Source of the DNA: Rehmannia glutinosa
Lineage: Eukaryota > Streptophyta > Magnoliopsida > Lamiales > Orobanchaceae
Assembly (NCBI GenBank): GCA_016081115.2
Contig: JABTTQ020001797.1
Span: 62,001-126,000, forward strand
Length of the DNA: 64,000 nt
Direction: 5' to 3'
Below the pieces are notes generated by a model. The model ran no database searches, was not told where the DNA came from, and saw only the letters and a program-made list of their open reading frames with translations. Positions within the stretch are counted from its first letter, which is position 1. Each line of letters begins with the position of its first letter. Positions 21,239 through 32,553 of the stretch are shown here, in pieces. Both the position numbers and the translations under genes were made by a program.

Positions 21239-22400
21239 ACAAAAGAACATGTATGTGGTAGATTGGTCGATTGCCACACCAAGCATTTGTCTCGCTAGCA
21301 AAGAGTAAAACCGAATCAAGTTGGTTGTGGCACAAGTTGAGTCACTGAATTTCAAGACAATCAACAAGCTTACAAGGAGTAATCTTTGTAGAAGGACTAC
21401 GGACTCGGTGTACAAGAAGGGAAGTGTTTGTGATGCATGCCAGATGGGAAAGCAGATCAAATAATCATTCAAAGAGAAGTCAAGTCCATCTTCAACAAGG
21501 ATATTTCATCTGTTACATATGGACTTATTTGGCCCGATTGAGCAGCTAGCATAAGTGGAAAGAAATACACCCTAGTGGTGGTGGATGACTATTCAAGATA
21601 TACATGGACAATCTTCATGTAAAAAGAAGGAAACCTTGCGAAGTTACCTCAACTAATGAGAAGAGTTCAAAATGAGAAGAGTCAAACCATTATAAAGATA
21701 AGATCTCGATAGAGGAACCGAGTTTGTCAATGGAATAATAACTCATATTGTGTTGAAAATGGTATTGCTCATGAATTATCGTAGCAAGGACTCCCACGTG
21801 AGAATGGAGTAGCGAGAAAGAAGGGCAGAACTCTCAAGGAAGCCGCAAGGACCATGTTAGTGACAAGCAGGTCGCTAAAAGATTTTTTCAAGTTATAAAC
21901 ACGCATGCTATACTCAAAATAGATGCATGATAAATAGATAGCTGACAAAAACTCCCTATGAGATTTGGACAGGGAGAAAGCCAAATGTTGCATATTTTAG
22001 AATATTTGGATGTAAATATTTTATCCTCAATAATGGAAAGGATAATCTGAAGGCTTTTGATGCTAAAGATGATGAAGGTGTCTTCTTGGGATACTCAGCT
22101 GAAAGCAAAGCCTATAGAGTGCTGAACAAGAGTACAATGGTCACAGAAGAGTCTATCCATGTGGTTTTTGATGAACCTAATATAAATGGAGAAGACATTG
22201 AGGAGTTAGCTGATAAGCTGAATCAGCCAACTATGCAGAAGAGTCCCTATGTTGAAGCTGAAGTTGGAGCAATCAATCAAGATGAAGGTGAAATAGCTGA
22301 ATCTCAAAGACAGCTAGAAAATCTGCAGCTAAGCGATGATGAGTGAGCTGCTCAAGGCAATACAGCTGCAAGACGACTAAACCCAGCTGGCCTACTCCAA
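21239..22400 (+). pseudogene. E1 integrase (multiply frameshifted)
   Basis: Integrase would insert the cDNA. Remnants in order are an HHCC zinc region with WHKLSH and CDAC (21428-21439), a first catalytic Asp region near LLHMDL, DDYSRYTW (codons around 21581-21605) with the second Asp, and ENGVAR (E codon 21800-21802) with the catalytic Glu. A C-terminal part with IFGCKYF and VFLGYSAESKAYRVLNKST ends at about 22346. No single frame is longer than about 85 codons. Confidence 0.82.
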
Positions 22401-22404
22401 CCTG

Positions 22405-23398
22405 ATGTGAGATGGCTGAGAGACCATCCACCAGAGCTAGTCATTGGAGATGTAAGAGATGGTGTAAGAACCAGATCCAGAGCTCAACAAGAAGCTATGT
22501 TCACTTGTTTTATTTCCCAAAATAGAGCCAAAAGATGTGTCCCAAGCATTGGATGATACCTATTGGATTCAAGCCATGCAAGAAGAGCTGAATCAGTTTA
22601 AAAGAAATAAAGTATGGGAACTGGTACAAAGACCAACCCATCAAAATGTTATTGGCACAAAATGGGTATTCAGAAACAAGATGAATGAGGAAGGTTCTGT
22701 GGTAAGGAACAAAACAAGATTGGTAGCCAAAGGGTATTTCCAAGAAGAATGTATAGATTTTGATGAAACATTTGCTCCTGTTGCAAGATTAGAAGCAATA
22801 AGGATGTTTATTGCATATGCTGCACACAAGAACTTCACTGTATATCAAATGGATGTGAAAAGTGCATTCTTAAATGGATTGTTGGAAGAAGAAGTCTATG
22901 TTGAGCAACCTCCAAGTTTTGAGCAGAAGACTCTTGGAGATAAGGTGTACAAGCTCAAGAAAGCTTTATATGGATTGAAATAGGCACCTAGAGCATGCTA
23001 TGATACATTATCTCAATTTCTGACAGATAATGGATTCACCAAAGACAAAGTGGACAGAACACTCTTCAGAATTAAAGATGGAGAGTATATTGCTTGTTCA
23101 AATATATGTGGATGATATCATTTTTGGATCCACAAACAAAGAGCTGTGTGATAAATTCTCAAACCTCATGCAAGGCAAATTTGAAATGAGCATGATGGGA
23201 GAACTGACATTCTTTCTAGGACTTCAAGTAAAATATCTGAAGGATGGAACCTTCATAAGTCAGACAAAGTATACCAGAGATTTAATGAAGAAATTTTGTA
23301 TAGAAGAGAAGTCTTCTGTGAAAATACTAATGAATACATCAGTCAAAATGGACATGGATGCAGATGGTAAGCCTGTGGATCAAACCAAATAAAGAGCA
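22405..23398 (+). pseudogene. E1 reverse transcriptase
   Basis: The copia RT core is well preserved: 22537-22983 has WIQAMQEELNQFKRNKVWEL, GTKWVFRNKMNEEG, ARLEAIRMFIAYA and VYQMDVKSAFLNGLLEEEVY (first catalytic Asp in QMDVKSAF). A TAG at 22981-22983 interrupts LK-stop-AP where LKQAP is usual. After a shift, 23030-23392 has YVDD at 23105-23116, followed by FGSTNKELCDKFSNLM and FFLGLQV. The frame ends at TAA (23390-23392). This is the best conserved part of E1. Confidence 0.92.
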
Positions 23399-24020
23399 CT
23401 TATTGGATCACTGCTTTATCTCACAGCAAGTAGGCCAGACATCACCTTTGCAGTAGGTGTATGTGCAAGATTCCAATCTGCTCCAAAAGAAAGTCACATG
23501 ACTACAGCTAAGAGAATCCTAAGATATTCAAAGGGATGTCAGGAAGTCGGCTTATGGTATCCAAAGGAAGGTGGATTCAAACTTATTGGTTATTCAGACT
23601 CTGACTATGTTGGATGTAGAGTTGACATGAAAAGTACTTCAGGTACATGTCAAATGCTTGGAAACATTTGGTTTTCTGGTTTAACAAGAAGCAAAACTCA
23701 ATAGCCACATCTACGGTGAAGCGAGAATACATATTGGGCATTTGTTGTGCCCAAGTCTTATGGATGAGACAAAGTGAGAGATTATGATGTTGAAGAAAAA
23801 GAGATTCCAATTATGTGTGATAACACAAGTGCTATTGCAATCACTCGAGAATCTGTGTTGCATTCTAGAACAAAGCACATTGATGTCGATATCACTTTAT
23901 AAGAGATCATGTTGAAAAGAAAGACATCACCTTGGAATACATCTCAACCGATAAACAAGTTATGACATATTCACAAAGCCATTATGTGAATCAAGATTTG
24001 AAGAACTCAAGCATGAGCTA
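23399..24020 (+). pseudogene. E1 RNase H
   Basis: RNase H would remove template RNA during cDNA synthesis. Recognisable pieces are IGSLLYLTASRPDITFAVGV, GYSDSDYVGC (first Asp region, about 23591-23620), MKSTSGTC, CDNTSAIAIT (about 23815-23845) and HSRTKHIDVD (about 23863-23892). They lie in at least three frames. Pol ends near 24020; there is no chromodomain, as expected for copia. Confidence 0.87.
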
Positions 24021-24234
24021 GGGTTAATTGGTGAGTTGACACTCGGAAGACTCAAGGAGAAGAGATGGAACGAGAAAAGATGAAAACAGAGCAGAGCTCG
24101 TGAATCAGCCAAGTGAATCGGCCAGTGTCGGAAAGTCACATTTATGTCGAGTTAGCTGGCAGTTGAGTCACTATGTGAATAGAGAGAAGAAGAGTTGAGT
24201 CAGTTAAGGAGTAAGCTGAGTCATTTATTAGCTA

Positions 24235-24600
24235 AGTGACAAAAACACATTCGTTTTTAATAAGCGGGAATGTTTTTAAGGATGACGTCAACGTAATAAT
24301 GACAGGTACAGTCAAAAGCTGGACGACAAAGCATATGATTGGATATAAATGATACCGCATTAAATGCGGGCAAGTAAATGCTAATCGGCGTGCTAAATCT
24401 GAGTCGTTGATCTTGATCAAAATTTCAAAAACCGAAAGCACGTCCTTTCACAACCCTTATATACTCAATCGTTCAGTTTTCTCTCTCTCACATTACTCAA
24501 AATTGTTCATCTCTCGAAAGCAAAGAAAGCATTTTTCTCTCAAAACCCTACCAGTCTTCAAGGCAAGTTTGTCAAGGTTCGTTCGGTAAAACTCAGAAAA
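24235..24600 (+). promoter_or_regulatory. Promoter-like leader of the E1 accessory ORF
   Basis: Between pol and the accessory ORF lies a noncoding block with TGACGTCA (24283-24290, a bZIP-type palindrome), TTATATA (24457-24463), a CT-rich patch (TTTTCTCTCTCTCAC from about 24477) and then ATGGC in a good context at 24601. TATA-to-ATG distance is 138 bp. The layout recurs in E2 (51840-52203) with TATTTAAA 136 bp before the ATG. The elements are visible; promoter activity is inference. Confidence 0.6.
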
Positions 24601-27600
24601 ATGGCATCAACCTATGATTTCACCAAACTAGGGAAGCAAATCCACACTGGTTCTATGGTGGATTTTGAAGGAATGGTTAAACAGGGTTCCGATGAAACCC
24701 TTGTGAAGAAGATAGCTAACAAAATCGAGAAATCTGGACTGAGACCCTTTCTCACGATGGAGTTTCAGATGACTTATGTTGAAGAGGTAGCATAGTTCTA
24801 CATGAACGCTGAAGTTCATGACGAGGGCATCAAATCCTCTGTTCACGGGAAGGATCTTACAATCACTACTGAAGATCTAGCGGAGCATTGTTTGCTACCT
24901 TCGGAAGGTGTGCCGGAGATATTTGAGGCTGATGTAAACTTGGCTGTTGCATGGAAAGAAGTGGCCAAACCCGAGTGTGTTGCAAAAGTTGTCTACACAG
25001 CTGACAAGAAGCTGTTGAAGGATGATTATCACAAACTATTGGATATCGTTGCCAAATGTGTAGACATAAAGTTTGGAAGCTTCGATCAGCTGTCCAAAAC
25101 CAAGCTGATCGTCATGACTGTGATCATAGAGGAGAAGAAAGTCAACTGGGCAGAATTCGTCTACAGCAGACTCTGCCAGAATGTTGCTAATAAGTCCTTC
25201 AAGGAAGATGGGTCATTTGGAGGATCTATGAGCTATGGCCTTGTAATTGGACGCTTGATGGAGGTGAAGGGTGTTCCACTCCGACATGGAAAGTCGTTCC
25301 ATGTCAACAAGATGTTCCGGGCAAACCTTTCAGGAGCCCAAAGGAGAGCCTATGCCAAGCGGGTGGATACCAGCGAGGGGGAATCGGTGATCCCAAGAAA
25401 AGCGGCCGTCACTTCCCCGAAGAAGAAAGTTGCCCATGCGGTTGTGAAGAAGCCTTGCCCAAAGAAAAGAAAAAAACCGCACTTTGCCCCTGCAGTGAGT
25501 CACCGCCCGCCCTACAGTAGTGTCTCCGCCCCTGCAGCCGAGGCGGAGAAAGAACCTCAAATACCTTCTCCGGCCCATCAAGAAGAAGAGGATCGCAAAG
25601 CCAAGAAAGGCAGACTCCCCAGGCAAAGAAAGATGCGGCCCCCCGCCGAGGAATACGAGGAAGCCACATCCGAACCAGAAATTCCTCCGGTAAAGATAAA
25701 AAAAGAAGACTCACCAAGCGTTGAGCTTGAGAAGACAGTGAGTCGCCACTCGGTGGAAAAGATCTCGAGACCATTTGGAGAAGTGCGATCTCGGATATTA
25801 TTGATGAAACTTGACCAAGTCTGCTTGAGGCCGATCAGCAGAGGCAAATCAAGACCCAATGTGGGAGAACAAGTGAGAACAGGAAGCAGTAGAGATAGTT
25901 GAATCTCCTATCCGCAGGATTATGTCTCCACTGCGCAGATCTTTGCCGAGGGTGAAGAGCGGCAAAGTGCTACCCTCCATTCCTGAAAAGGAAGGACAGC
26001 AAGAAGAAGATGACGATGATGTGATTATGCTCTCTCCACCATATCCAGACATCCAAAATCGTCTGCGAGAATGGAGAAAATGGAAGCTGAGTCGCTCGAG
26101 GGAACAGTTCGAAAGACCTGAATTCATTGAAGAAAAGGAAGCTGAGGCTCGTGAGAAGGCCAACATTTGTCCTTTCACTGGAACCACAGATCACACCCAT
26201 CCTCACTTCGATGCCTTCTCAGGAAGTGATGAGGACTTGGATCCTGCTGCTGCGATGGAGGATCTAGAAATGCAGCAAGCCATGCGGGAATCCAGGATGA
26301 TGCATGAGCAACAGCTGACGGAAGGACCTGGAGAGTCTTCCAAATCTTAGCTGGAGATTGATCAATTGGGAGTGGTACAGCAGATTGCCACTGTTATTGC
26401 TGCAACCACTTCCCTAGCTCACTCAGAGGATGGATCTAGGGGAATTGGCGATGAAACTGGGAACTTGGGGACCCAACTCGAGCCAACCCCTGTTGAAGGT
26501 GTCTTACCACCTGCCCCCACGGGTGAACACTCACAGGAAAAAGCCGGGAGTTTGGAGCAGAGTGACCCCAACATTAGTCACTCAGCTGGTGTGCCAGCTG
26601 AGGGGGAAACTCCCTCCACTGCAGCTAGGTCGGATGATGCTGCAGGTGACTCCACCATGAATCTAGAAGGCAAAGTGGAGAAGGAACAAGAAAATGAAAC
26701 ACGATGAGTTATCCTTGTGGATTTAAGCTCGGACAGTTGAGTCTGTCTCAACTGAAGTGACAACTGCTCTGCAAGCTGAGGACACTGTTGATGCAGTCGA
26801 GGCACATGATGGTTCTACCCCGGGAGTTAACACTCTGGGCAATGAAAGTGCAATCCACGGAGTTGAGACTCCTGTGGATGCCACCGTAGAAGACCCTAAG
26901 ACAGTTGAGTCTATCGAAAGGAAATGTCCAAGGCCTTGCTGCAGTTGAGACTGCAGGAGGTAATGAAGGCCTACGCGAGGTTGAGACTTCCCGAGGTAAA
27001 GAAGCAGAAACATAGAACATCCCTCCTGTTCACATTAATGATTCTGAGAAGGAGATAAGTGCCCTTCATGATTCCCAAGATAACCCTGACATAACTTTCC
27101 GGGATCTGAAGCTGAAGATGAAGCTGAGTCCTCCCCTGCTACAAATCAAAAAGACTCAGCTGAGGATGTTCTACCTAGTACAAGTAAGCCAGACTTCAAG
27201 GCTGCTCGACAAATGTTTAATTTTGATGATGAGCCAAGCCTTCAAGACTCATCATTCTCCGATGACGCTGATGGTGCAGCTGAGGAACAGCAAATTCATT
27301 TAGCAGAAAAAACACCGAGAGAAGAAAGAAGCCATTAAGGCAGTGAGGCTCGATCACCACCGGGTCAACCTCACACCAAGGCCCAGCTGAAACCGAGTCG
27401 TCTGCGCAGGCTCCCAAAGCTGCAGAAGAGTCGACTCAACCAGGCACATCACATGCTAGAACGACTGTACATTCCATACCTTACGTCCGTGATGATGCTT
27501 TCGAATAAACTTTTCCTTTTTCAACTAAGGTGCCTGACCTTGTTGAAGAGACAACCCGTGAGCGGAAACGATACCACAAACCTGATCCAGTGATTCCCAC

Positions 27601-29106
27601 TGACTCTATTGTCCCAGTAGAATTCGATTTTGATGTTGCTTGGCCACCAGTTGAGAGTGAAGTAACAGTTGAGGTGCGTGAAGTCTTTAAGACTATCCTT
27701 GGAGAGATTGCGAAAATTGAAAGGCACCAGGCCTCGCTGGATATGCGGCTGGATAATAGGGATGCCACTCTCACAGCCGACTTGAGAGGGATTGTACTGC
27801 GGATCAGAGAATGGTGTCAATAGCAAAGTACAATGCGATTCGAACAAGTCAGATACTTCAAGGCATTGTACAACAAAATGTTGATCTGGAGCGCTGATAA
27901 TGCTGACATGAAGAAGAGGATGCAAGAGAATATTGACAGAATGCATGCCTCCCACAACACTGAAATGGAACTGCTGCGAGAATTTCACAAGAAAGAACTT
28001 CTGCGCGTAGAGGAAAATATGAACAATAAATTCTGCCTTCTTATGGCTGAAATAAAGCTAGTGGCAGCCGAATCAAAAACCACCCGCTCGAAGTCAACGA
28101 AAGCATACTGCAGCAGACTCCAAACATAATTCAGCTATCAGCCGCCTAGATTTCATGCTTGTTGGTATGTTCCCAGGGGTTCCTCTCTCCTTTGATGATG
28201 CCAAAAATGGGGAATAGGAATACCAGAAGATGCTTAAGGGGACGGTTGGTGAGAAGGAAAAGGAAACAGCTGTCACAGAGAAGAAAGATACAGTTGTTGA
28301 GAAGAAGAAGGAGAAGGGAAAAGCAGTTGAGGGGGAAGGATCAAAAGATATGACTCTAATGTTTCTTTGAAACCCCTCAACAAGGCCCTATCACGGTGAC
28401 ATAATCGAAACTTCCAAAGAACATTGCCGCTCCAACACTCGATGTACCTATGTCTGAGAAGAGAAAAATCGTAGAAGCAGGGATGAAGGAGGTCGAAGGA
28501 AAAATGGATGCCCGTGTGATGGATATATTGAAACAGTATGGAGGCATTCCAGCAGGAAGAGACACTGATGCCATTTCAGATGTTGGAAACGAGCCTAGAT
28601 CAGTTGATGAATTCAAAACGCTCGAATCCGAGGGATACTTCGAGAACATGTCCATGGCCCAAGCCTGGGAGTTGTATTGGGAAAAAGGCCTCAAGCTGTG
28701 CGAAGAAGCTGACAGGCAGCAGACTACTAGCAGTCACTTTGCTGGTCACTCTGTTGGAAAGAAGAAGGCTCCAGTACAATACACGCCCAGAGGAAGAGGA
28801 AGAAGCAGTGGAGGAAGAGGTTTTAGACCAAGACCTCTACCCAAAAACATCGAATACATAGATCTAGGAAAGAAAGAAGGGATCTATTGGGCAGGGTATG
28901 ATGAAGTAGCCAACATAGAAGTGGCTAGGAAGAATGCTGACTATGTCAAGAGGATTGAAGAAGAAAATAAGAGACAAGATCAGCTGTGGGAAGAGAGTCA
29001 ACGAAGACAAGAAAGGAAGAGAAAAGACGAAGTTGCTAGAAGAGCCTACGAGAAAAAGAAAGCAGCTGAAGATGAGAAGAAGAGAAAGAGAGCAGAGGGA
29101 CGGTGA
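24601..29106 (+). pseudogene. E1 accessory ORF downstream of pol (plant transposon-protein domain, coiled coils, RGG box)
   Basis: The block opens at ATG 24601 and runs through one frame to 25902 apart from a TAG at 24793-24795. The first 250 residues (WAEFVYSRLCQNVANKSF, LVIGRLMEVKGVPLRHGK) resemble the 'putative plant transposon protein' family found in other plant elements. A lysine-proline-rich stretch with NLS-like KKPCPKKRKK follows, then acidic low-complexity sequence (25922-26707, TAG at 26348), degenerate frames to 27500, a coiled coil (27530-28129, TAG at 27821) and a C-terminal part (28450-29106) with GRGRSSGGRGF and a long charged helix. No signal peptide or membrane helix is visible, so an envelope-like role is not supported. 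Function unknown. Confidence 0.72.
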
Positions 29107-29438
29107 GTCAAGAAGAAGAAAGAAGGAGGAAGGCGATGAAGTGTTCTTTCATCCACCCCATCATGTACTTTACTATTGTAAATACATATGTATGTAAGTC
29201 TTCTGCACGATGAATAAAAAAAATTCGTAATTTCTATATTTTTTGTGTAAAATATAGTCTGCTATGTTTGCTATGATACACATTGTAAACAGCTTTGTAA
29301 AGGACAAGAATGTTATGATCAATAAAAAGATTGATTCTACGCATACATTCTCATTCTTCGCACTGTCTCGTATGTATCTTTGATGCTTACATTTTGTTTG
29401 CTTGTTTTAAGTTTTGGCATCATCAAAAAGGGGAAAAT
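29107..29438 (+). promoter_or_regulatory. E1 3' untranslated region and polypurine tract
   Basis: AT-rich noncoding DNA with AATAAA-type signals near 29212 and 29322, ending in CATCATCAAAAAGGGGAAAA just before the 3' LTR. The purine tract (about 29425-29437) primes plus-strand synthesis; its E2 counterpart is 56904-56916 with one more G. Confidence 0.8.
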
Positions 29439-31007
29439 TGTTGGGAAATTTATTGTTTAGATTTTGATGAATACCATGTAAAACTTAGACTAGAAAGTTG
29501 GCACCCTATTTTCCTTGTAATTTGCATTGTAATAGATAGGGTTGTGCGAGTGAGTCAAACATGACTATGCCTGGATATACAAGAAGTCAATCAAGATCGA
29601 AATGAAGACTCATTTGTGAAACAATTTGAGTATGGCAAGGAGGAGAAGTCAAGAACTCGATTGAAGGAGTATCGGTGGGATCTGGTGTGTGAAATGTCGT
29701 CAAGTCAACTCAAGACGCCAAGTCTCAAGTTGAAGTGATGAGATGAGTCATCCATTGATTGGAAGCAAACTCGAAGTCACCTGGGGAAGTTAGAGAATGA
29801 TCAAGTCAAGACAATCAAAAGAATCCGTTACGTAAGTCAAGAATATTACCTAAACAAGTAATACTTCCATCTTTGCCATGTCTTAAAGCGTTGATCCCTA
29901 AGCGTGCAAAAGGGATAAACCAATGGGAAACACTGCACCTCGTGTCAGACTCTGAAAAGCTGAACATTCATTTAATACGAGGAAATGTCAATATCAAGGA
30001 CTGCAACAAGACAACGAACACAAGTGACTTTTGAAAATCATCCAATCTCTTCAACGGGCAGATTTTTTAAAAGTTCACTATAAAAGGTTGAGGAATCACT
30101 TTGAGAAAAGGTTACCTTGCATACCTGAGCATTCAAGAAATTATTCATACTGTAACCTGGAAAATATTCTCAAGTTATTCAAGCAAAATCCTCAAGCCTA
30201 ACTTTCGAAGGAAATCGATCCAACGCCAAGCTATGAAGGAAAGACAACTTCAAACTGTTGAAGAGGAAACTTTTGAAGAATCAAAAGGGGTCTACATTCC
30301 AAGGAGGATTGTAGAAAGGTTCAAGGTTGAACCAGTCTCAAGTCATTGGAGGGCTTTGTGATCAAATCCAAGAAGCTTGAGCAAATGAGTCAAGTAGCAA
30401 GCGTTTGCCTGCCCTGTGAAGAAGTCGAGTCGGACGAGAAGCGGTTGTGTGACCAAGGCATCTCTCCATACCGAGTCCCAAAGGATCAAGTCAGCTGTGT
30501 GATCAAGACTTATATCTGGACTGATAACCACTTTGTACTCTGATCAATACTTAGTGGATTCCTCCAGGAGTTGGAGAAGATAGGAGTAGAAGAATTACCC
30601 CATCTTCGAACCTCTATAAAAACTATTGTGTCATTTACATTTCAACATTTTTATTTCTACATATTACTTTATATCTGCTGATAATTTGTTATCCAACTGA
30701 TAATTAACAAAGTGCTAAAACGAAGTGTCAAAACAAACTTAAACCAAATTCAAGGGTGTTAAGTCTTCCGCTGAAAATCTCATCACAACCAAGTTAAGGT
30801 TTAGACTAAACAGCTGAGTTATTCTATCAACAGCTCAATCGAGTCTGTTGAGTGGCTAACTCTGCTGGTTAACTAACTTAATTGTCCCTCAAGGACTTAG
30901 CTGTGTATTTAACTCTGTATTATTTTAAAATGACTAAAATTGAAAAGTTGGTAAGGTTTATTCAACCCCCCCCTCCTAAAACTTACTCACACCCCTTGGG
31001 ACCTATG
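29439..31007 (+). repeat. E1 3' LTR
   Basis: It starts TGTTGGGAAATTTATTG and ends TTGGGACCTATG, where the canonical terminal CA has become TG; AATAT follows. It differs from the 5' LTR by scattered substitutions and several small indels, many at sites reading CAGCTG or CAG in the solo LTR copies. Confidence 0.9.
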
Positions 31008-31012
31008 AATAT

Positions 31013-31859
31013 AAACATGATTTTTGTCTAATTCTCTTAATAATTCTAACAACTGTTCAACTTTCTAAACCCTAAAAAGATATTGGAATTTGAAATGAAT
31101 TTATTACTGATTGCATTGAAAAACAATACATTAAATATTCATCATTGGAAATTAATATTTTTTTTCAAACCTTTACTTTTATTATAAACCAGATATATAG
31201 TATTTAAAAAGTTTTTTAATAGTTTATAATAATTTATTTTTATATTATTTAATCGTATGATTTATAATTAAATTAGTTATCTTTATATTTTAGTTATTTA
31301 TTGAAATTCTAAACTTTTTATATTCACTAAAAATTATAGAAATACAGTTCGTGCATTGCACGATCTGAAAAATACCAAATATGAGAATCCAAAACTATAT
31401 TACCAAAACTATATTTTATTGTCTCATATTTCCTTAACTAATATACTTAGTTCTCCTACGCATACGAGACAACTTTGGAAAATAAGTTTGCCTATGAATT
31501 TACGACAACAACCTTTAAAATAAAGCATGGCACATAGTTTCACACTTGTTAGGAATCTAAACATTACTAAATGGGCGATGAAGGTGTACTTGTACGGTTT
31601 TATGACAAATTAGTTTTCAAATATTGAACACAAATACATAGGCTTGAATGTATTTTTTTTATAATTCAGTGGTATGATATTTTTTATTTTATCAATAAAG
31701 AAACATTGAATATTATTTTCTGTTTATTGCTTAATGCTATATTAAAATTATTACAATGCAGGTGATAATTCGTAGAACTATTAGGAAAATACACATGTCA
31801 CAATACAAAACAAACGCCTTATAGATATACATTCGTGCATCGCACGGGTAAAAACCTAG
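31013..31859 (+). mobile_element. AT-rich DNA ending in a second Helitron-like 3' end
   Basis: A hairpin CGTGC-ATC-GCACG (31834-31846) stands 9 bases before CTAG (31856-31859), followed by T. A related hairpin CGTGC-ATT-GCACG lies at 31350-31362. The last 350 bp resemble the 4975-5337 segment. No 5' TC end or Rep/helicase is seen; the left boundary is not known. Confidence 0.5.
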
Positions 31860-32043
31860 TAGGCATAAATAATCCAGTTGAAAATGTTAGTATATTTTTA
31901 TTTCTTGAATTTTATCCAAATTTAAAAAATATATTTAAATTTAATTTGGTTATTAATCGAATAAAACTTTGATTAATGAAATTGAACACAAATTGATGTT
32001 TACTTTTTTTACAAATCAACTTGAGTTGGAGTAGTGTTTTTGA
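31860..32043. other. AT-rich spacer
   Basis: About 180 bases of AT-rich DNA with no recognisable feature between the Helitron-like end and the LTR fragment. Confidence 0.6.
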
Positions 32044-32504
32044 TGTTGCTTTTTAGGGCAAATCACTCCAAGTTAGGATTTCTGAATAAGTCCAAGTCTT
32101 TTTCTTCCCTAGCGGGAAGTCTTCTTCTCCTTGAGCTGAAAATCTTCTACTGGGAACTTGCGTGCACACACGCAAATATTAGACGGCCACCAGGGTTATC
32201 CAGGGAGGCCCCTCCGATACTCAAGTCAGCATGGTGAACGAGAGAGAATATAAAACAGTAACTGAATACTGAATAACCGAATTATGAATCAATAACTTAC
32301 AAATGAAGAGTAGGGACCTTTTTAAACCTGGGTAGTGGGCCCTGTGGGCCACGTAGGAGAAAGTGGCTTGCAGGCCGATTCTGGACCCTTTGGGCCAGGT
32401 TATTCCATCTGGAACCCATTAATTATTCGGCAATTAATAATACTTATTCCAATATATAAAATGAATTATATGTTAAATAGTAAAGGACATTTTTGCCCCC
32501 AACA
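32044..32504 (-). repeat. LTR-like fragment of an unidentified retroelement
   Basis: On the minus strand it begins TGTTGGGGGCAAAAATG and contains CTGACTTGAGTATCGGAGG with a following GGCCTCCCTGG, a segment resembling the transcribed R/U5 part of many plant LTRs. The other end (TGTTGCTTTTTAGGGC on the plus strand, 32044) would pair roughly with it. No matching TSD was found, so the ends are uncertain. The next 50 bases lead to element B. Confidence 0.42.
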
Positions 32505-32553
32505 TAAGTCCCACAACTCTGGTGTTGCGGAGGAATAGAGCAGTGCGGGAGCT

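Larger units (their letters stand above)
9639..31007 (+). mobile_element. E1: full-length Ty1/copia (Sirevirus-type) element with accessory ORF
   Basis: LTRs are 9639-11208 and 29439-31007 (about 1570 bp each), flanked by AATAT at 9634-9638 and 31008-31012. A PBS for initiator tRNA-Met follows the 5' LTR, and a polypurine tract AAAAAGGGG precedes the 3' LTR. The order is gag, protease, integrase, RT and RNase H, which is the copia order. The length (about 14.1 kb without the nested gypsy element), long LTRs, the CATCAAAAAGGGG tract and a long region after pol fit the Sirevirus lineage; that lineage call is inference. The 3' LTR ends in TG instead of CA. Gag is interrupted by element A. The coding sequence has several TAG stops and frameshifts, so the copy is dead. 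Confidence 0.93.

Noticed and set aside
24601..29106. Envelope-like gene as described for some Sireviruses
   Set aside because: No signal peptide or transmembrane helix is visible, and the protein is hydrophilic with NLS-like and RGG-like parts. The position alone is not enough.
32044..32504. Solo LTR with defined ends
   Set aside because: Candidate ends TGTTGC and CCCAACA are only partly inverted and the flanks (TTTGA, TAAGT) do not match, so it is kept only as an LTR-like fragment.
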